Origin: an uncultured Eubacteriales bacterium
GTDB lineage: Bacteria > Bacillota > Clostridia > Peptostreptococcales > Anaerovoracaceae
DNA: 64,000 nt
NCBI GenBank assembly: GCA_902786815.1
Contig: CADADV010000001.1
Location: forward strand, 62,001-126,000
Reading direction: 5' to 3'
A model generated the notes under the pieces. It saw nothing but the letters and a program-made list of their open reading frames with translations, was not told the DNA's origin and ran no database searches. Positions 53,153 through 62,111 of the stretch are shown here, piece after piece. A program made the position numbers and the translations under genes. Within the stretch, counting starts at the first letter, position 1; every line of letters starts with the position of its first letter.

Positions 53153-53659
53153 TTATTCTTCGTCCAGGCCTCTGTCGCCGCGCCTGATGCCGGTGACGCC
53201 TGTACGGCAAACGTCGATCAGTTCATAGCAGTTGATCATGTTCATGAAGCCGTCGATCTTGGAAGAGTTTCCTGTGACTTCGACCACGAGGCTCTTCTTT
53301 GACAGGTCGACGATCTTACCGCGGAAGATGTCGACGATCTCTTTGATCTCGGTACGTTCCTTTTTCGTGGCTTTGATCTTCAGAAGCAAAAGCTCTCTGT
53401 ACAGGTCATTGTCCTCCATGAGGGAGATCGACTTGACGAATTCCTGCTTGGCTGTCTGTGTGAAGATCTGGTTGAATTTGCGGTCATCGCCTGTGAGCAC
53501 CAGGGTGATCCTGGTCAGTTTCGGGTCGTTGGTCGGTGAGGCGGTGAAGGAATCGATGTTGTAGCCGCGGCGCGCGTACAGCGAGGTCAGCCTTGCCGCA
53601 ACACCAGCTTCATTTGTGACCAGCATACTGAAGACGCCGGTTCTTTCGTTGTTTTCCAT
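53153..53659 (-). CDS. ilvN: Acetolactate synthase small (regulatory) subunit
   Basis: Product of 168 residues. The N-terminal ACT domain (VTNEAGVAARLTSLYARRGY) binds valine for feedback control in this family, and the C-terminal half (KTxxKKER to VTGNSSKIDGF) is the second ACT-like domain. It associates with the IlvB catalytic subunit. It follows ilvB by 9 nt, with AGGAGG close to its ATG, consistent with coupled expression in equal amounts. Confidence 0.95.
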   Translation of the reverse strand: MENNERTGVFSMLVTNEAGVAARLTSLYARRGYNIDSFTASPTNDPKLTRITLVLTGDDRKFNQIFTQTAKQEFVKSISLMEDNDLYRELLLLKIKATKKERTEIKEIVDIFRGKIVDLSKKSLVVEVTGNSSKIDGFMNMINCYELIDVCRTGVTGIRRGDRGLDEE

Positions 53660-53668
53660 TTTGTCCTC

Positions 53669-55333
53669 CTATCCTATGATCATGTCCTCAACGGTTCCGC
53701 CTGCCGGGATCATCGGAAGGACGAATTCATCCTTGGCGATGTGGCAGTCGATCCATACGGGACGGTCAGTCTCTTTTAATGCTTTTGCAAAAGCATCCGC
53801 GAACTCGTCAGGGGTGTTTGCGGAATATCCCTTGGCGCCGAACGCCTCTGCCAAAGCAGGGAAGTTGGTCACGCGCGCCGGGTCCGTGGAGGCGTGTCTG
53901 CCGTTGTAGAAGACGTCCTGCCACTGATAGACCATGCCGAGGACCTGGTTGTTCATGATGATCGTGATGATCGGCAGCTTCTGGCTCACTGCGGTGCAGG
54001 CTTCGTTCAGGTTCATATGGAAGGAACCATCGCCTGTGAAGTGGATGATCCTGCAGTCAGGCTGTCCGAAGCTGGCGCCGATAGCAGCGCCGTAGCCGAA
54101 TCCCATAGTGCCCAGGCCGCCGCTGGTGATGAAGCGCTTGGTCTTCTGGTGACGCAGATACTGGGCTGCCCACATCTGGTGCTGGCCGACATCTGTGACA
54201 TAGACGGTATCCTTGTCCGTCATGTCTCCCACGATGCCGATGATCTCGCTCGGATGCAGATCGGCTGCCGCGCTCTTGACGTCGCCGGTCTTGGCCTTCC
54301 AGCCCATGGCCAGGCTGACCCATTCGCTGCGGTCCTTCTCCTTGATCTTCGGGAGAAGGGCAGTCAGGAACTCCTTGACATCAGCCGCAACGCCGAAATC
54401 TACGAGGACGTTCTTGTTGATCTCGCTGGCGTCGATGTCCACATGGATCTTCTGGGCTCTGCGTCCGAATCTCTCCGGATCGAGGGCGACTCTGTCGCTG
54501 AAACGTGCGCCCAGGGCGATCAGAAGATCTGCACGGTCCATGGCCTTGTTCGCGGCGATGCTTCCGTGCATGCCGCCCATTCCCAGGCAGCGGGGGTTAT
54601 CGTAACCGACGCATCCTGCGGACATAAGAGTATATGCAGCAGGGCAGTCGGCTTTTTCCATCAGTTCGTTGAGCTCTCCGTCTGCACCGCTTGCTGCAAC
54701 GCCGCCGCCGCAGTAGATCACGGGACGCTCTGAAACATTGATCATGTCAGCCACCTGCTGGACCTGTTCCTCTGTAAAAGCCGGAGGATCGTTGACCGGC
54801 AGCGGTTTGCCCGGCTTGTAATTGATCATGGCAGCCGTCACGTCCTTGGTGATATCCACGAGGACGGGGCCTTTGCGTCCGCTGTTGGCAATGCGGAAAG
54901 CGTTGCGCAGGGCAGACTCCAGATTATTGATGTCCCGGATCAGGTAGGTGTGTTTGGTCACCGGGATCGTGATGTTGGCAATGGCAACCTCCTGGAACGC
55001 GTCCCTGCCGATAAGGCTGTCCGGAACATTCGCAGTGATGGCTACCATCGGGATGCTGTCCATGAACGCCGTGGCGATGCCTGTTACCAGGTTCGTCGCG
55101 CCCGGACCGCTGGTGGCGAAGACTACGCCTGTCTTGCCGGTGGCTCTGGCGTAACCGTCCGCCGCGTGGGACGCTCCCTGCTCGTGAGCCGTCATCACGT
55201 GGTTGATCTTATCCGAATACTTGTAGAGCGCGTCATAGATGTAGAGCGCCGCACCGCCCGGATACCCGAATACCGTATCCACGCCATGCTCCAGCAAAAC
55301 CTCCATAACCAGCTCTGAACCGTTTAGTCGCAT
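53669..55333 (-). CDS. ilvB: Acetolactate synthase large (catalytic) subunit
   Basis: Product of 554 residues, a thiamine-diphosphate enzyme that condenses two pyruvates, or pyruvate with 2-oxobutyrate. Seen are the ThDP-activating glutamate in the N-terminal VMTAHEQGASHAADGYAR, FATSGPGATNLVTGIA, and the ThDP/Mg motif GDGSFHMNLNEACTAV ... NNQVLGMVYQWQ. The order ilvB-ilvN-ilvC-ilvD on one strand is the full pathway from pyruvate to the branched-chain oxoacids. A regulatory hairpin that may begin at the transcription start precedes it. No T-box or leader peptide was recognised. Confidence 0.96.
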   Translation of the reverse strand: MRLNGSELVMEVLLEHGVDTVFGYPGGAALYIYDALYKYSDKINHVMTAHEQGASHAADGYARATGKTGVVFATSGPGATNLVTGIATAFMDSIPMVAITANVPDSLIGRDAFQEVAIANITIPVTKHTYLIRDINNLESALRNAFRIANSGRKGPVLVDITKDVTAAMINYKPGKPLPVNDPPAFTEEQVQQVADMINVSERPVIYCGGGVAASGADGELNELMEKADCPAAYTLMSAGCVGYDNPRCLGMGGMHGSIAANKAMDRADLLIALGARFSDRVALDPERFGRRAQKIHVDIDASEINKNVLVDFGVAADVKEFLTALLPKIKEKDRSEWVSLAMGWKAKTGDVKSAAADLHPSEIIGIVGDMTDKDTVYVTDVGQHQMWAAQYLRHQKTKRFITSGGLGTMGFGYGAAIGASFGQPDCRIIHFTGDGSFHMNLNEACTAVSQKLPIITIIMNNQVLGMVYQWQDVFYNGRHASTDPARVTNFPALAEAFGAKGYSANTPDEFADAFAKALKETDRPVWIDCHIAKDEFVLPMIPAGGTVEDMIIG

Positions 55334-55362
55334 AATGTCTGTCTTCCTTTCTTCTTCATTTA

Positions 55363-55391
55363 TGTGTCAAGGGGACGGTTCTTTTGACACA
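55363..55391. repeat. REP-like hairpin in the ilvB leader
   Basis: TGTGTCAA (55363-55370) and TTGACACA (55384-55391) flank GGGGACGGTTCTT. The loop sequence GGGGACGGTTCT resembles a palindrome widespread in Bacillota genomes. It lies at or next to the predicted ilvB transcription start. Confidence 0.6.
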
Positions 55392-55397
55392 CTTACC

Positions 55398-55425
55398 ATT
55401 ATATATGAATGCAAACGAAATGCAA
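55398..55425 (-). promoter_or_regulatory. Candidate ilvB promoter
   Basis: Minus-strand TATAAT (55403-55398) with TTGCAT (55425-55420) 16 bp upstream. Start near 55391 puts the REP-like hairpin at the 5' end of the mRNA. Confidence 0.45.
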
Positions 55426-55519
55426 GAGGAAAAAATGGGAATATGTGCATCAAGCACAATAGAATTAAATATTTTTTAGTTGATTTAACAAAAATGCATT
55501 TTTTGTTAAAAGAGTCCGA

Positions 55520-57370
55520 TTACAAGCGTTGCAGGGTGTTGAGCTGAACGCCGGCGCCAGAAAAATAATTGCTCAAAACAAAAGCGTTATCGATTTGGGT
55601 CTCATATAGTTCCGAATGCGGCGCAGCGAGATTGTTGAACGCAGGGAAGGATTCATTCGGAATGTCGTCTGAGAAATTCATATTTGCTAGGCAATTGAAG
55701 TAGTTGTTGAATTCGTCAAAAGAGAATTTCTGTATGAAGTATTTGCCTTTTGGGAGGGTCAGGGTCAGATCGATTATGATTTCAGTCTTAAAATCGCTGA
55801 TGGTGCTTTTGACTTCATAAGGAGTGTTGCTTGATGTGCATAAATGTTCAAGGGATTCGTCATAATTGTATGTGAGAAGAACAAAAATATCATTATTATA
55901 ATCGGCACGTACAAAAGCATGGTTCTCATCCTGAGATAACAGATCACCGTTCATAGTTGTTAATATCTTAAGGGCATAATACATGGGCTTGCGCGCACCG
56001 GATCTGCTCAACAGAGTCGGTGCTCCGATTGGTGTATTTGGACCAGGTCCCTGCTCACGCAGATGAGCAACGATGACATCATTATCGCCATAAAGATGCT
56101 GGTTGAATGTTTTGAACATAACAGCCAGGGAATCAAGGCCGTAGATCTGTGTGTGTTCAACTGAATCATTTGTTAGTGTGACCTTTAAGCCCAGCTGAAT
56201 CAAAAGATTATGGAAGAGATTGATTTCAAATGGATTATCATGTTCATCGCAGTTGAGCAGGATGTCAGTTACGCCCAGATCAGTCAGATACGAAAAGAGC
56301 GTTCCCTTCAGTATGTGGTAGTCTTCGAGCGTTACGACTGGGATAAGAGTATGAGAAAGCTTCCGGATTGCAGGCTGAGAACAGGTCACATCGAAACTTT
56401 TGTTGATGATATAGCGTGGGTGAATGTTGGACATCGTATTGCTGCCGGAATTGCCGAGCATTTTATTGACGACCTCGATGGATTCTGCAGTTTCACAAAG
56501 AGTGTACACCTCAGGATTTTTCTCACTTTTAATAAGAGGCACGTATTTCGCGCGGTATTCTTCCGGCGTGCATTTATACCAGTATTGGAAATACTGACGG
56601 TAGTAGGCTGTACTAGAGAAGCCGACACGCTTCGCGATCGTGCTGACTTTGATCCTGGGATTCAGAAGATTGACTTCTGACCATTCCACACGAACAAAAT
56701 AAAGGAACTGTGTAAAGCTGATCCCGATTGTCTGTTTCACAATATGTGAAATGTAGTATGAATTAAGGTGTGTCAATTCAGCAAGATCGTCCAGAGAGAT
56801 GTTTGTCGTGTGATTTGCATATGTGTAGTGGATGATATCATGGAGCCTTCTGATCAGAACGGGATTGTTGCTTTCGAATTTACACAGCTGATCTTTTGTA
56901 AAGCCAAAGACATTGAACTTTTCGTTCAGATACTCGATGATGTTCCGCGTGGCGTCGATGCACTTTGATTTATAGTTGGTGGTCTTCTTCACATGCGTAT
57001 CCAAAAGATTCAGAATCATATCTTTAAGATGTTCCTGTTCAAAAACTTTCTCTTTGTCCGAGTAGAACATGTATGTACTAGTAGGAATATTTGGATAATA
57101 TCGGGTAAAAAAGCTGCTGCTGATTTTTATCATGGCTATTTTGTTCGGTTTATCTGTTGCGTGCATAGAATGCACTTCGCAGCGGTTGTTTGTAAAAACA
57201 TCGCCCTCTACAAGCAAGTAATCAAAAGGGCCATTCCGAAACTGGAGTTCTCCTTCGAGAACATAAATGATCTCGATATCCTGGTGATAATGAGGAGGAT
57301 AATTCTCCATGTTACAAATCTGTATGCTGATTGGCAGATCGCTTTCGTAATTGCATTTTTCTAATCTCAT
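55520..57370 (-). CDS. AraC-family regulator with N-terminal cupin and C-terminal GH39-like domain
   Basis: Product of 616 residues. Cupin-type sensor at the N-terminus (PHYHQDIEIIYVLEGEL). AraC/XylS DNA-binding domain in the middle (about 185-285: ISLDDLAELTHLNSYYISHI and VSTIAKRVGFSSTAYYRQY). The C-terminal ~320 residues resemble a GH39/beta-xylosidase-like fold (IGAPTLLSRSGARKPMYYAL, FVRADYNNDIFVLLTYNYD) and probably serve as a ligand-binding or fold-derived module. Divergent from the serine hydrolase operon, with four symmetric half-sites in between. The RBS overlaps one of these sites, so autoregulation is expected. The ATG is preceded by AAAGGAA. Confidence 0.85.
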   Translation of the reverse strand: MRLEKCNYESDLPISIQICNMENYPPHYHQDIEIIYVLEGELQFRNGPFDYLLVEGDVFTNNRCEVHSMHATDKPNKIAMIKISSSFFTRYYPNIPTSTYMFYSDKEKVFEQEHLKDMILNLLDTHVKKTTNYKSKCIDATRNIIEYLNEKFNVFGFTKDQLCKFESNNPVLIRRLHDIIHYTYANHTTNISLDDLAELTHLNSYYISHIVKQTIGISFTQFLYFVRVEWSEVNLLNPRIKVSTIAKRVGFSSTAYYRQYFQYWYKCTPEEYRAKYVPLIKSEKNPEVYTLCETAESIEVVNKMLGNSGSNTMSNIHPRYIINKSFDVTCSQPAIRKLSHTLIPVVTLEDYHILKGTLFSYLTDLGVTDILLNCDEHDNPFEINLFHNLLIQLGLKVTLTNDSVEHTQIYGLDSLAVMFKTFNQHLYGDNDVIVAHLREQGPGPNTPIGAPTLLSRSGARKPMYYALKILTTMNGDLLSQDENHAFVRADYNNDIFVLLTYNYDESLEHLCTSSNTPYEVKSTISDFKTEIIIDLTLTLPKGKYFIQKFSFDEFNNYFNCLANMNFSDDIPNESFPAFNNLAAPHSELYETQIDNAFVLSNYFSGAGVQLNTLQRL

Positions 57371-57377
57371 AACAATT

Positions 57378-57488
57378 TTCCTTTTATTTTGCTATAAACT
57401 ATATGTATCTTGCTAAAAGTATAACATAATTGAAGTGCTTATGCATTAAATAGTCCTATTTTAGCAAAATAAAAGGAATATATAGCAA
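57378..57488. promoter_or_regulatory. Symmetric AraC-type operator region
   Basis: Perfect 17-bp inverted repeats (57378-57394 and 57462-57478) are separated by 67 bp. Half-sites TTGCTA at 57389 and 57410, and TAGCAA at 57462 and 57483, form two pairs, each with a 21-bp spacing. This is the two-turn spacing typical of AraC-family tandem half-sites. The left copy covers the regulator's ribosome site; the right copy precedes the operon. Confidence 0.75.
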
Positions 57489-57520
57489 TTCAATTATTGA
57501 GACAAAAGGGGATTATTAAT

Positions 57521-57550
57521 ATGATTAGCATAGGAAAAGAACATCTTTAA
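57521..57550 (+). CDS. Possible 9-residue leader peptide upstream of the hydrolase
   Basis: ATG at 57521 with AAAGGGG upstream encodes MISIGKEHL and stops at 57548. It lies between operator and hydrolase start. It could be a leader ORF or chance. Confidence 0.2.
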   Translation: MISIGKEHL

Positions 57551-57579
57551 AGCGCCAAAGTACTAAAGGAGGAATCACT

Positions 57580-59040
57580 ATGGATAATAGCGAAGTAATC
57601 TCAAGGGAATATGTTGAGGGAGAACTTAAAATCCACAATATTCCCGGGATGGCAATAGGTGTCATCAAGGACGGTAAGACTTTGCTTGCCGAGGGATATG
57701 GTGTTGCTGATGTAGAAAAAAAGACCAAACTTGACTCTCAGTCTCTGTTTGGCATCGCATCCTGTACCAAGTCATTTACGGCGGCATTGATTGCTATGCT
57801 TGTCGATCAGGGGAAGTTGGATTATGACACACCGATTATAGAGTACCTGCCGGATTTCAGAATGTACGATGAGTATGCGACAAAAGCATGTACGATTCGT
57901 GACATGCTGAATCACAGAACAGGCGTACCTGGTCATGATTCACTTTATACAGACGAAATCGACCGTGCAGAACTATTCAAAAGAATCCGCTATGTAGAGC
58001 CTAATGTACCTATGCGTACAGAAACGCAGTACAACAATGTCATTTACACACTAGTAGGTCACATCGCTGAACGTGTCGCAGGCATGAAGTGGGATGACAT
58101 GATCAAAGAGTGGCTGTTCAAACCGCTCGGTATGACGAACAGTAATACTACGATTCCTGAACTTCGCGCGAGTGACAATATAGCGGAACCGCACTGGAGA
58201 CAGGCAGACGGCAGCATCAAGAAAATCAAGAACTGGTGCGTCAGCCCGGGAGAACCTTGTGCGGCAATCAACTCGTGTGTGGACGATATGCTTAAATGGC
58301 TGCAGTTCCACATCAACAAAGGCCAGTGGAATGGAAAACAGATCATATCAGAAGAGTGCATGGATGAGATGCACAGATGGGCGGTTCCATTCCCTATGTG
58401 GAGCGTGCAGATTGATGAAATCCCGCCGATCCAGGGCTACAGCATGGGTTGGATCGAGGATTACTACAGAGGTCACGACCTTGTATACCACGTTGGAGAA
58501 ATCGAAGGATACTGCACACTGATGTGCTTCCTGCCAAAGGATAACATCGGCGTTATGGTCATGATCAACAACCATAATTCTGCGATTTTGATCGAGCAGT
58601 CGATTCTGTACACGATACTCGACAATGTTCTGGGTCTGGAAAAACAGCGTAACTGGTCCGAATTCTTCAAAGGTGAAATCGGAAAGTGGGGCGGATTCTA
58701 TCTGGACGAGGTTATCAATCTCATGCCGGATGATCCGGTGCCGGGGACGAAACCATCTCATGATCTGGCGGCCTATACAGGCGAATTCTGGAATCCGGGG
58801 TACGGCAAAATCAAGATTGAACAGGATGGAGACAGCTTGAAAGCATTGTTCCGCGGAATGGAACAGCCGATGTCACATTATCACTATGATACGTTCAAGA
58901 TGCCTGACATCAAGATGGACACATTACTTGTAACAGCACCGGTAACCTTCTATACGGATCCGTACGATGGAAGCATTTCCAAGTTTGATGTTCCGTTTGA
59001 AGCTTCAGTTACACCGATCATGTTTACGAGATGTGAATAG
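57580..59040 (+). CDS. Serine hydrolase of the class C beta-lactamase/D-aminopeptidase family
   Basis: Product of 486 residues with no signal peptide, so probably cytoplasmic. The catalytic SxxK is SCTK (about residues 61-64), the second motif is YNN in ETQYNNVIYTLVGH (about 151), and the third is seen near HVGEIEGYC. A C-terminal beta domain (about 385-486), like DUF3471, follows. Members include beta-lactamases, D-stereospecific peptidases, esterases and amidases. As the first gene of an inducible operon with a transporter and glycine-decarboxylase-like enzymes, it likely hydrolyses an amide or ester precursor of the substrate; not proven. AAAGGAGG ribosome site. Confidence 0.82.
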   Translation: MDNSEVISREYVEGELKIHNIPGMAIGVIKDGKTLLAEGYGVADVEKKTKLDSQSLFGIASCTKSFTAALIAMLVDQGKLDYDTPIIEYLPDFRMYDEYATKACTIRDMLNHRTGVPGHDSLYTDEIDRAELFKRIRYVEPNVPMRTETQYNNVIYTLVGHIAERVAGMKWDDMIKEWLFKPLGMTNSNTTIPELRASDNIAEPHWRQADGSIKKIKNWCVSPGEPCAAINSCVDDMLKWLQFHINKGQWNGKQIISEECMDEMHRWAVPFPMWSVQIDEIPPIQGYSMGWIEDYYRGHDLVYHVGEIEGYCTLMCFLPKDNIGVMVMINNHNSAILIEQSILYTILDNVLGLEKQRNWSEFFKGEIGKWGGFYLDEVINLMPDDPVPGTKPSHDLAAYTGEFWNPGYGKIKIEQDGDSLKALFRGMEQPMSHYHYDTFKMPDIKMDTLLVTAPVTFYTDPYDGSISKFDVPFEASVTPIMFTRCE

Positions 59041-59091
59041 CAATTATTTCATTCGTTTGTCATTTGATCATCAAGAGAAAGGAGAAAAACA

Positions 59092-60318
59092 ATGGGCGAG
59101 TATATGTTAGCTGCATGCGTCGTGCTTGGTCTTGTTGCAGTCGGAGAGGTAATTTCCTATTTGACGAAAGCGGTAATTCCATCCATGGCAGGAGCTCTGA
59201 TACTCTACGTAATTCTGATTTGGTGCGGCATGCCGCAGGACTATCCGGAAACGGTAGGATTTACAACACTGGGTGACATGGCGTTCTATATGCTGTGCGT
59301 CGGTGTAGGAACGGGTGTAGCACCTGGAGAGTACGTCAAGAATATCAAGAGCGTAGTAATGGCACTGGTTTCAGTTGTCTGCGGAATGATTCTATGCGTC
59401 GGCGTCGGAGGTCTGATTTTCGGATTTGATACAATGCTGGCGGGCGCAGGTGCGTGCTGCGGAGGCGGCGCGATATCAGCGATTGCTGCAATTACAAAGC
59501 TGAATGACCTGGGCCTTGCGGCACTCCTTGGGGTACCGACCATCATGATGGTTACAGTAGACCCTATTGGACAGCCGATTGCTTCCTTCGTTCTTCGTAA
59601 ATACGCGAAGAGATTGAATGCAGAAGACGCATATCTGCTGGAGAAGGCGGCTAAAGTTGATACAGAAGAAAAGAAAGAAACGCGTCTCACATTCAGAGGA
59701 GATGAATATGGTTCTCCTGAGAACCCAAGTCCGTTCTTCCCTGCATGGCTGCCAAGCGAGCTTGATAAGGACGGAGTAGTACTTCTGGAAATGGCGCTTG
59801 CCGTATGGGCGGGTGTTGCCATTGAAAGTGTTACGGGAATGTCCGCGTTCCTCTGGTGCTTCCTGATTGGTATTTTCGGATGCGCGATCGGTGCATTCAG
59901 ACTGGAACTGTTTGACTCCAGAGCAAATTCATCCGGGTTCCTGTATGTTCTGGTTATCGGCTATCTGCTGACATCCATGAATGGTTTAACACCGGGATCA
60001 GTACTTGCGGTACTTCCTGCAGTTGTTGCTTTGATCGTACTCTCTGCAGTAGGCCTTGGAATCGGTGGATTTATCTCAGGTAAATTCTTCGGATATGACC
60101 CGATTCTGTCAGCGGCAGGAGGACTGGGTATCATGTTCCTGTATCCGGGAATTGCAATCGTTTCCAATGAAGTTTCTTCAAGAATGTCACGTAACGAAGA
60201 AGAGCGTGACTTCATCTATGGTAAGGTAGCACCGTCCATGTACATTATGGGCACAACGGGATTCCTGTTCGGACTCGTGTTTACAGTTACCATTTTGCTG
60301 CCTTTGCTGGCAAAATAA
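59092..60318 (+). CDS. Multi-pass membrane protein, GltS-like transporter candidate
   Basis: Product of 408 residues with about ten to eleven hydrophobic segments in two halves separated by a charged cytoplasmic loop (about 170-215). The first half contains GAGACCGGGAISAIAAITK, a glycine-rich loop like those in sodium/glutamate (GltS) and related transporters. The second half has SAAGGLGIMFLYPG. I do not recognise the exact family. The operon position suggests uptake of the compound handled by the hydrolase and decarboxylase-like proteins. AAAGGAG precedes the start. Confidence 0.6.
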   Translation: MGEYMLAACVVLGLVAVGEVISYLTKAVIPSMAGALILYVILIWCGMPQDYPETVGFTTLGDMAFYMLCVGVGTGVAPGEYVKNIKSVVMALVSVVCGMILCVGVGGLIFGFDTMLAGAGACCGGGAISAIAAITKLNDLGLAALLGVPTIMMVTVDPIGQPIASFVLRKYAKRLNAEDAYLLEKAAKVDTEEKKETRLTFRGDEYGSPENPSPFFPAWLPSELDKDGVVLLEMALAVWAGVAIESVTGMSAFLWCFLIGIFGCAIGAFRLELFDSRANSSGFLYVLVIGYLLTSMNGLTPGSVLAVLPAVVALIVLSAVGLGIGGFISGKFFGYDPILSAAGGLGIMFLYPGIAIVSNEVSSRMSRNEEERDFIYGKVAPSMYIMGTTGFLFGLVFTVTILLPLLAK

Positions 60319-60349
60319 CAGATCTTATTTCACTTAGGGGCGAGAATCC

Positions 60350-60583
60350 ATGATCATTACGCTGAAGAGAATAAAACGTATGATTGAAGAGGACAGAATA
60401 GAGAAGGTGTACATCGATGGAAACACCGTAATATCACGCAAAGCCTATGACTATGCGGTTGATAACGGAATCAGTCTTATACACGCAAATACACCAGTCA
60501 TAAATGAAAAAAGAATGGATGTAATGAAAGACCCCGGCGTTCACCTCCTCAAGTTCTTACGGAAGATGCGTTCCAGAAAATAG
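60350..60583 (+). CDS. Small protein resembling the EutQ/EutT N-terminal segment
   Basis: Product of 77 residues, no membrane segment. MIITLKRIKRMIEED and DGNTVISRKAYDYAVDNG resemble the start of EutQ/EutT-like proteins (I-T-x-x-x-L-R ... G-x-x-I-T-P-x-A-R-D-Y). The C-terminus is basic. No full EutQ cupin follows. It may be a stand-alone adaptor. GGGG upstream of the ATG and conserved placement inside the operon support it being real. Confidence 0.5.
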   Translation: MIITLKRIKRMIEEDRIEKVYIDGNTVISRKAYDYAVDNGISLIHANTPVINEKRMDVMKDPGVHLLKFLRKMRSRK

Positions 60584-60697
60584 AGCACCTGGAATACATT
60601 TTCCTCTAAAATCACTGCATTTTGTGGAGTGTATTCCTTTGTGTTGCCTTTTTTAAGAGAAATGAAGCAAAAACAATAAAATGGAGGTTGATATTCA

Positions 60698-62092
60698 ATG
60701 GGCGAAAAGAAATATGTACATCCATATATTCCGAATTCAGAGCCGGCCGTGAAGCGGTCGATGCTGGATGCGATAGGGATGGAAAGTGCCGAAGGCATAT
60801 ACAAAGAAATCCCGGACAGACTTCGCTATCATGAACGCATGGACATAGCGGAACCAATCATTGACGAATATGGCTGCGAGCGTCATGTCAGAAAGATCAT
60901 GTCGGAGAACATGAACGCCAGAGATAATATTTGTTTCCTGGGCGGCGGAACATGGAATCACTATGTGCCGGCTGTTGTTGAAACAGTGATGGAGCGTGAT
61001 GAGTTCCTGAGCGCTTATGTTGGAGACGCTTACACAGACCACGGTAAATTCCAGGCACTATGGGAGAGCTCATCCATGCTCAGCGACCTGACTATGCTGG
61101 AAGCTACATGCACGCCGTGCTATGACTGGGCGAATGCGATTGCAGTCGCATGCAGAATGGCTGCAAGAACGACCCAGAAAACGGAGATTCTGGTGGCAGG
61201 CAGCATTGCGCCGGACAGACTGAAAATCGTCAGAAACTACTGTAAGCCTGAACTAAAGGTAACACTGGTTGATTACGATAAGAAAACAAGTCTGCTCAAT
61301 GTCGAAGATCTTAAAGCAAAGCTCAATGATAACGTGGCAACAGTGTATTTCGAAAACCCGACATATCTGGGCGGACTGGAGGTCAAAGCGAAAGAAATCG
61401 TAGAGCTGGCTCATGAGACGGGGGCGACAGCGATGGTCGGTGTAGACCCGACTTCATTGGGTGTACTGGAAGCACCGGGGGCATATGGAGCTGACTACGC
61501 TGTGGGAGAACTGCAGCCGCTGGGACTTCACATGAGCTACGGCGGAGGCCTTGGTGGGTTCATATCCACAAAAGACGAAGAAAAGTTTATCGCAGAATTT
61601 CCTTCACTGCTTTTCGGCGTATGTGAAACATCGCAGAAAGGTGAGTACGGATTTGGCGAGGTCGCCTATGAGAGAACGTCCTATGCACAGCGTGAAAAGG
61701 GCAAGGATTTCATCGGAACGACTGCAGCGCTTCATGGCGTTGCTGCGGCGGTATATATGGCACTCATGGGACCGCAGGGATTTAAGGAACTCGGTGAAGG
61801 AATCCTGCAGAGAGTCGCATATACGAAGGCGGAACTTGCTAAGATTCCGGGAATCAAGATCCCGATTTCGGGATACAGTTACTGTGATTTCATTGTAGAT
61901 TTCAATGATACAGGCAAGACAGTCAAAGAAATCAACAAGAAATTGCTGGACTACAAGATTCTGGGAGGCAAGGATATCAGCGAAGAATTTCCGGAATACG
62001 GGCAGTCTGCAATGTATAGTGTAACGGAAGTACATACTGTCGAAGATCTTAAGACGCTGTTCAAGGCGCTTTCAGAGATTTGTGCGAAGTAA
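60698..62092 (+). CDS. GcvPA-like protein (glycine dehydrogenase subunit 1 family), divergent
   Basis: Product of 464 residues aligning along its length with the alpha subunit of the two-part glycine decarboxylase: YIPNSEPAVKRSMLDAIG, FLGGGTWNHYVPAVV, ADYAVGELQPLGLHMSYGGG. The well-conserved block REQHIRREKATSNICTNQ of classical subunits is here YAQREKGKDFIGTTAAL, so several conserved residues differ. Together with the next gene it should form an alpha2beta2 PLP enzyme. Divergence and the absence of gcvT and gcvH suggest another amino acid, or a decarboxylase without the H-protein. GGAGG ribosome site. Confidence 0.78.
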   Translation: MGEKKYVHPYIPNSEPAVKRSMLDAIGMESAEGIYKEIPDRLRYHERMDIAEPIIDEYGCERHVRKIMSENMNARDNICFLGGGTWNHYVPAVVETVMERDEFLSAYVGDAYTDHGKFQALWESSSMLSDLTMLEATCTPCYDWANAIAVACRMAARTTQKTEILVAGSIAPDRLKIVRNYCKPELKVTLVDYDKKTSLLNVEDLKAKLNDNVATVYFENPTYLGGLEVKAKEIVELAHETGATAMVGVDPTSLGVLEAPGAYGADYAVGELQPLGLHMSYGGGLGGFISTKDEEKFIAEFPSLLFGVCETSQKGEYGFGEVAYERTSYAQREKGKDFIGTTAALHGVAAAVYMALMGPQGFKELGEGILQRVAYTKAELAKIPGIKIPISGYSYCDFIVDFNDTGKTVKEINKKLLDYKILGGKDISEEFPEYGQSAMYSVTEVHTVEDLKTLFKALSEICAK

Positions 62093-62111
62093 AAGGAAAG
62101 GAGGAATCTAG

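Noticed and set aside
60591..60637. GGAATACA/TGTATTCC pair between the EutQ-like and GcvPA-like genes as a terminator
   Set aside because: The loop is over 30 nt and the stem only 8 bp; the operon probably continues through it.
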